This document shows, piece by piece, positions 39,101 to 45,100 of a stretch of 64,000 nt of DNA. A model generated the notes under the pieces. That model had not been told where the DNA came from. It did no database searches and saw nothing but the letters and a program-made list of their open reading frames with translations. How positions within the stretch are numbered: position 1 is the stretch's first letter; each line of letters starts with the position of its first letter. Source of the DNA: Catonia carolina (Eukaryota > Arthropoda > Insecta > Hemiptera > Achilidae); NCBI GenBank assembly GCA_035578175.1, contig JAQMRL010000008.1, forward strand, positions 92,988,541-93,052,540. Reading direction: 5' to 3'. The position numbers and the translations under genes are program-made.

Positions 39101-42100
39101 GAAGGTCGTTGTGTTTGAAGAGCTCTTTCTCAAAAACAAACCAAATAGAAAATTTTGAACGCTACACCAAATTAAAGCCTGTTCTTTTCTGCATTGATTG
39201 GTTTGAGATTATTTTATTTAGAAATTAGTCGGAGATACAGCAATTTACATAAAATGTACTAAGTTTTTAGCTGGTTTTCCATTAATGTACTTTTTAACGG
39301 CTGTTACTCCGTTCAGGCTTTATATAAAAAAATTGGTGTTTAAGAATGTTGAAGATCAGACTTTTCTCTATAATATGAATACTTTAAAAGTGAAATCTGA
39401 TGTTACGTTTTAATAAGCAGGCCATTTTTTTCAAGTGCTATTTTGACCCACGTAAAGATGGTGAAATTATTTTTAAACTGAACCATGCATTTTTACAAGT
39501 CGGTAAACCTTGATTTCCTAAATTTATTTACTTGTCAAATCACTAAATATGCCGCACTGATTCCTCCTAACAGAATAACATCATCTTCATCCATCTTGAA
39601 AACACAACAGAAATGAGAAACTCAACATGTTTTCAAGAAACAAACATTTCTGTTGACGATAGCTAACAGTTACATTCTTACAGTTAACCTACAAAAGGTT
39701 TCGCAATATACTTTATGTGCTTTGGGTATAATGTACGTTGTAGTGCTGGTTAAAGTGATACCAAAGCAGTCGCGCGTGCGCACTAATGCTTTCCTCCCTT
39801 AACACCTCGTTGAAACCAAAGGCATTCTAGAGAGTGAAGTGACTATATAAATAGGAAGCACGTTAATATCACCATATTTACTTTACTTGTGAATAGTTTA
39901 ATACATACAAGGTTTAATCTCTTTTCCATGTTACCTATGAAAAAAATCTATGATCGACTTATATTTGGGGTCATCTAATATATAAGCCAAAACAGTAATT
40001 TCTTTAAAGACAATACAAAAATTATTTGACAAAAAATTAAATTGAATTTATATAAGTTTTCATGAAATTTGGAGAACATAGATTCAACAAGTGATAACAA
40101 TCTATACGACAAAAAATTGTATTAATAGATTTTATTTTGCACGAAAAATAAACAAAATAAAGTAAGCAATATAAATGCATGAAGTATGAAAGTAGGTTAC
40201 ATAGGGTGACATGCCAAACTGTTTTTCATTTATTATGTTTTTAAACTTATGTACTTGCAAATTTTGTCAAATACAAATAGATTAAAAAAGTTTACACAAA
40301 CAAGGTACATAATGAAGTTGGTTAAAACTGTATAAAGTACAATTTAGAGACAGTAAACAACTTTTAGCGATTTAGTTAGTTAAGCAAAAGCGCTAAACTG
40401 TGTAACAATAAGTTCTTCTGCCTTTAGGGAGTTGCACATAAAAAGAAAATTTGAAATAATGCAACTTTATACAGACAAACTAAACAGATATATAAAATAA
40501 ATGGTTTGCTTAGTTTTAATGGTTATTGTATTAACTTTATTTTAATTTTTTTTACTATAATCTTTGAGAATAATGCTCCTCTTGCTTTGATTCGCATCAT
40601 AACGCATATGTTTATAAACTTCAAAATAATACATCTACTATCAGAAAATCTTATTTTTTATTTATTTATAATCCTAACTTATAAATTATTGAAATAAAAA
40701 AATATATTCGGGTGAAGCCGGGATGGACAGCTTGTCATAAATAAATTTAAGAGTCAATGTGGTACAAAGAACTTTAAAACAGACTTTTTAACTGAAACAC
40801 CAAAGTTCTGAGATTCCATTCTGCATTCGAGCAAGAAATATTTCAAATTGTTCAAACCCAGTCTCAATGTCCCATTTCCCAACATGGTTACTAATTATTA
40901 TGTGGTAAATACGATTTCATAGATCTTAAACATTCTTTAATTACATGAATGTATTTTGATTCATTATAAAATTTTCATTTAATTTCAATTATACTTACAT
41001 ATGGTAATAATTCCTGAGGAGCCATCCCGCTGATTATTAAAAGGTAACGAATAATAACCTTAAGATTATTGGGCCAACATGAGCAAAGAGTAGCCCAAAC
41101 TTCTTCAGTTTCCTTTGGATGTTCATCAGCAAACTAAAACAAAGTATACAATAATAATGAGCACATTGTACTAAGTTTACAGAACATTATCAATTTATCA
41201 ATAGTTCATTAATCATATAAAGTTTATCAATAGTTTATTAAAGCACTATCATACTTAACAATTCTGACCTTAATTTTCCCTTTTCCTTACATGAAAATCC
41301 TGGAATATTTCCTTTTATTTGTTGTTGTTGTTTAGATCATCAGCTGAAAGGCTGGTTTGAACCTCTGGAGCTGTTACTAAGTAAAACAAGGAGTGAGGTG
41401 GTTTACCATGTCTACCTCACAGAGTTGAAAAATATCCTTATCAGCATGCCTGGCCCTTTTAGAAACATCTACTTTCCACCCTGTAAATGACACCTTCACT
41501 TTATTCACCACAGGGTTGGCTATATAATGAAATTCATAACTCTCGAAGGATATAACTCTGACTAGAGTCTTTTACATCTCTACCTCTTCTGTTCTTAAAT
41601 GCTTTAGTCATATAATTGGCTGACCATGTGATAAGAAACAGAACTATTTTTTTTACCCTTAGAACTAGCAGATTGAGTGCAAATAACACTCCACCTGGCT
41701 GCTATGGGAAATACTTTTATTTACCAAAATAAAAATAAACAAACTTTCATCACCAACTTCATATATTATTTTAGGTAGACATATATTTTATTGGACTATT
41801 AAATGGAGTATAAAATTTTGTCTGTCTTTCTCAGAAAAAGGTTATCACAAAAACAAAATTTACTACAACTAAAAATTCTTCTAAATACTAACCTTGGCAG
41901 TAATGTAAAAGAGATTATTTAACACCATCTCAGTTGCTTCAACACTTCCCCAACCTTCTCGACGTCTACCTTCACCTTCCCTTGGATCACCACTATAATA
42001 CTGAAAAGGGAAAAAATTAAATTTTTATAAAAACATGATCTATTAACAAAATGTTACTGGTGCAACCTTACATACTAGAATATATGATGATAAAAATTAT

Positions 42101-45100
42101 TTTTAATTTGTTAAGTGAACCTATTCTGAACCTTGCTTAATCATTCATCAGGCAGAATATCGTACTGGACTTTCAGTTTAGAACACCAGGCAATTAACAT
42201 ATTACAAAGAACATCTAACAAAAAAAAAGAGAAAAACACCACTAGGTGGGGTCAAAGTTCAATCCTACTCATGTCATACATGATGTAGTGGAACTTAGTA
42301 TGATACTAAGTGGTCTTCTAAACAAAATTAATACTTCATAAAAAATGATTGATTATATTTAAAAAACAACGTAAGCGCATCAACTAGATTTATTAAAATA
42401 CTTACTAAAACAACTTTTTAAAAAAAATAATAAAAAAATGAATAAACATATTAAATAATTTTATGAACTTTCTTTTTTGCTAATCCAAATTTTTTAAAGA
42501 TATTTTTGGTAATCCAAAATAATATTATAAAGAAGTAACATTTGTTTGTTAGTACAAGCTAATCTCAAAAACTACCCAACTAATTTCAAAAATTCTTTCA
42601 CCGTTAGCTTAGAGCTTCCTGAGTAATGTAGGCTAAATGGTGTAACGTAATTTTATAATTTTTAAAAAAATTTGTGAACGAGTTTCAAGTGAAATCATTT
42701 GTTATTTGATTTGTCATTTAGGAAGTTTAATCTAATCTATTTAACATCTAGTGTAAACAATATTACACAGGATCGTATAATACAATCCAGTATCAGGTAC
42801 GGTACAGTATCGCTCAATAATATAATATCATCCTCTAATCTTTTTTAATTAATTATTTTTAAAATAAGAACTTTTTCCTCATGTGGTGTCGATTTTTAGA
42901 CAACATGATGTGACTTAAGACATTTCTGGAAGCTCTTTTAGCAGCCCACTTTCTCAATATTCACTCGCTGTAGGCTTTTCTCCTCTCTTTTGTCCACCGG
43001 GCGGTCCGCTTTTGCTCTTCATGGAACCCCTTCAAGTCCGTAATTATATGTTATAATTTGGTTCGGGTCATTAACTTTTCTCGAATTGTTCTGGTTTTCT
43101 CAATATCCCTCCGACTTCTTTGAACCATTTATCTGACACCTTAAATCTATTGTTTAGTATTTTAAAAATTTGTTTTGTTAATCGGTTGTCATCCGTTCTA
43201 TACAAGTGTCTGTATAAGTAGGCCCACATAACAACTGGGATGTGCAACATCATAGCTGTAGCCGGCCGCGTTGGCGATGTTGGTAACGTGCTCGCCTCTC
43301 ATTACGCGGTCTTGGGTTTGAATCCCACTCGGGCATGGCATTTTTTCATACGTTACAAAAAATTCATTTCATCCTTCACCGTCTGCATTAGCAGCAATTT
43401 GCAAAACAGTCGGATGTTAAACAAAAAAAAAAAAAAAAATCATAGCTGTAGTATACTACCATGAACAAAAACATTTACCGCAACTCGATGTACCCTATTT
43501 TTCAAGGCTGATGAGCTCTAAAAGTATGCATTGCCCCCTACCCACTTAATAGCTAGCCAATCACTTGCCAGCAACGTTGCCAATACTTGTTCTTGTAGCT
43601 CTATTAAATATTTTGTCAGCCATTTTTTTTGGTCTTTTAATATCAATTATAACCTATAAACATACAATCAGCTGATTATACCATGTGTACCAAAAAGAAT
43701 GACCCAATTTTATATAGATTATTTATTAAGAAGAATGGCTTAACACCAACAAATTACATACTAAATTACTCACAAAAGACATAAGTTTATGAAAATCTAT
43801 CATAAATGTTCAATATGTCCTCCATTGGCTGCACGGACGACATCTAGCCGATAGCTGAATTCGTCCCAAACTGACCGTAAGGTGTCTTCTGTCACTGAAG
43901 CTACAGCAGCTGATATTCTGTTTTTTAGTTCATCAATGTCACAAGGTAAGGGAGGAATGTAAACAAGTTGTTTAACATATTCCCACAGGAAAAAATCGCA
44001 TGGTGTTATGTCAGGGGACCTAGGAGGCCAAGAGTGTAAAGCCTGGTCTCGCGGTCCAAAGCAAGGTTTATGGACCCTACTTTTTTGAGGAACAAACCGT
44101 AACAGGACAATCATATCTTGCAATGCTACGGAACTGGTTATTCCCACAACTTATTGACTCTGAGAATTTCATCTATCAGCAAGATGGAGCAACACCGCAC
44201 TGGCACAACAACGTGAGCAGTTTCTTCAATGACAACTTGCCTCAACGTTGGATAGGGCGTACAGGACCGCGAGACCAGGCTTTACACTCTTGGCCTCCTA
44301 GGTCCCCTGACATAACACCATGCGATTTTTTCCTGCGGGGATATGTTAAACAACTTGTTTACGTTCCTCCCTTACCTCGTGACATTGATGAACTAAAAAA
44401 CAGAATATCAGCTGCTGTAGCTTCAGTGACAGAAGACACCTTACGCTCAGTTTGGGATGAATTCAGCTATCGGCTAGATGTTGTCCGTGCAGCCAATGGA
44501 GGACATATTGAACATTTATGATAGATTTTCATAAACTTATGTCTTTTGTGAGTAACTTAGTATGTAATTTGTTGGTGTTAAGCCATTCTTCTTAATAAAT
44601 AATCTATATAAAATCGGGTCATTCTTTTTGGTACATATGGTATTATAAAGTATTGCATGTTAACACGCTCAATAATCGATGTATTCAGTGCAAGATGCAA
44701 GATGAGAGTGAATTATTGCAACTCTTATACGCATGCACATGTAATGTTTGTCAGGTACAATCTGGCAATGCTGGCAAACGTTCTGATTGGTCTAAATGTG
44801 TCGAACAGCAGAGCTCATCAACCGTGAAAAGCATATTACAATAGCACTGACAAGACAGTGACAACAACAATGGAATGTGGAATGTGTTAATAGCGGGGTA
44901 GAGACAATGTTTTCAGAAACGCACGAAACTGCAATCATAAAATAACTCTACTCATTTCTTTCCCGTTGTTTGTAACGGTCATCCAGCCCGGTTTTTACAC
45001 GGGTGTAGCTGTACAATTTTAATCTTCTTTTACAAATCCTTTCCATTAATCATTCATTTTCCTTGAATAGTTCTTCTCGGCCTCATAACCTATATTGTCT

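Noticed and set aside
39840..39856. TATA-like box as a promoter
   Set aside because: No transcript features or coding sequence follow, and such AT runs are expected by chance here.
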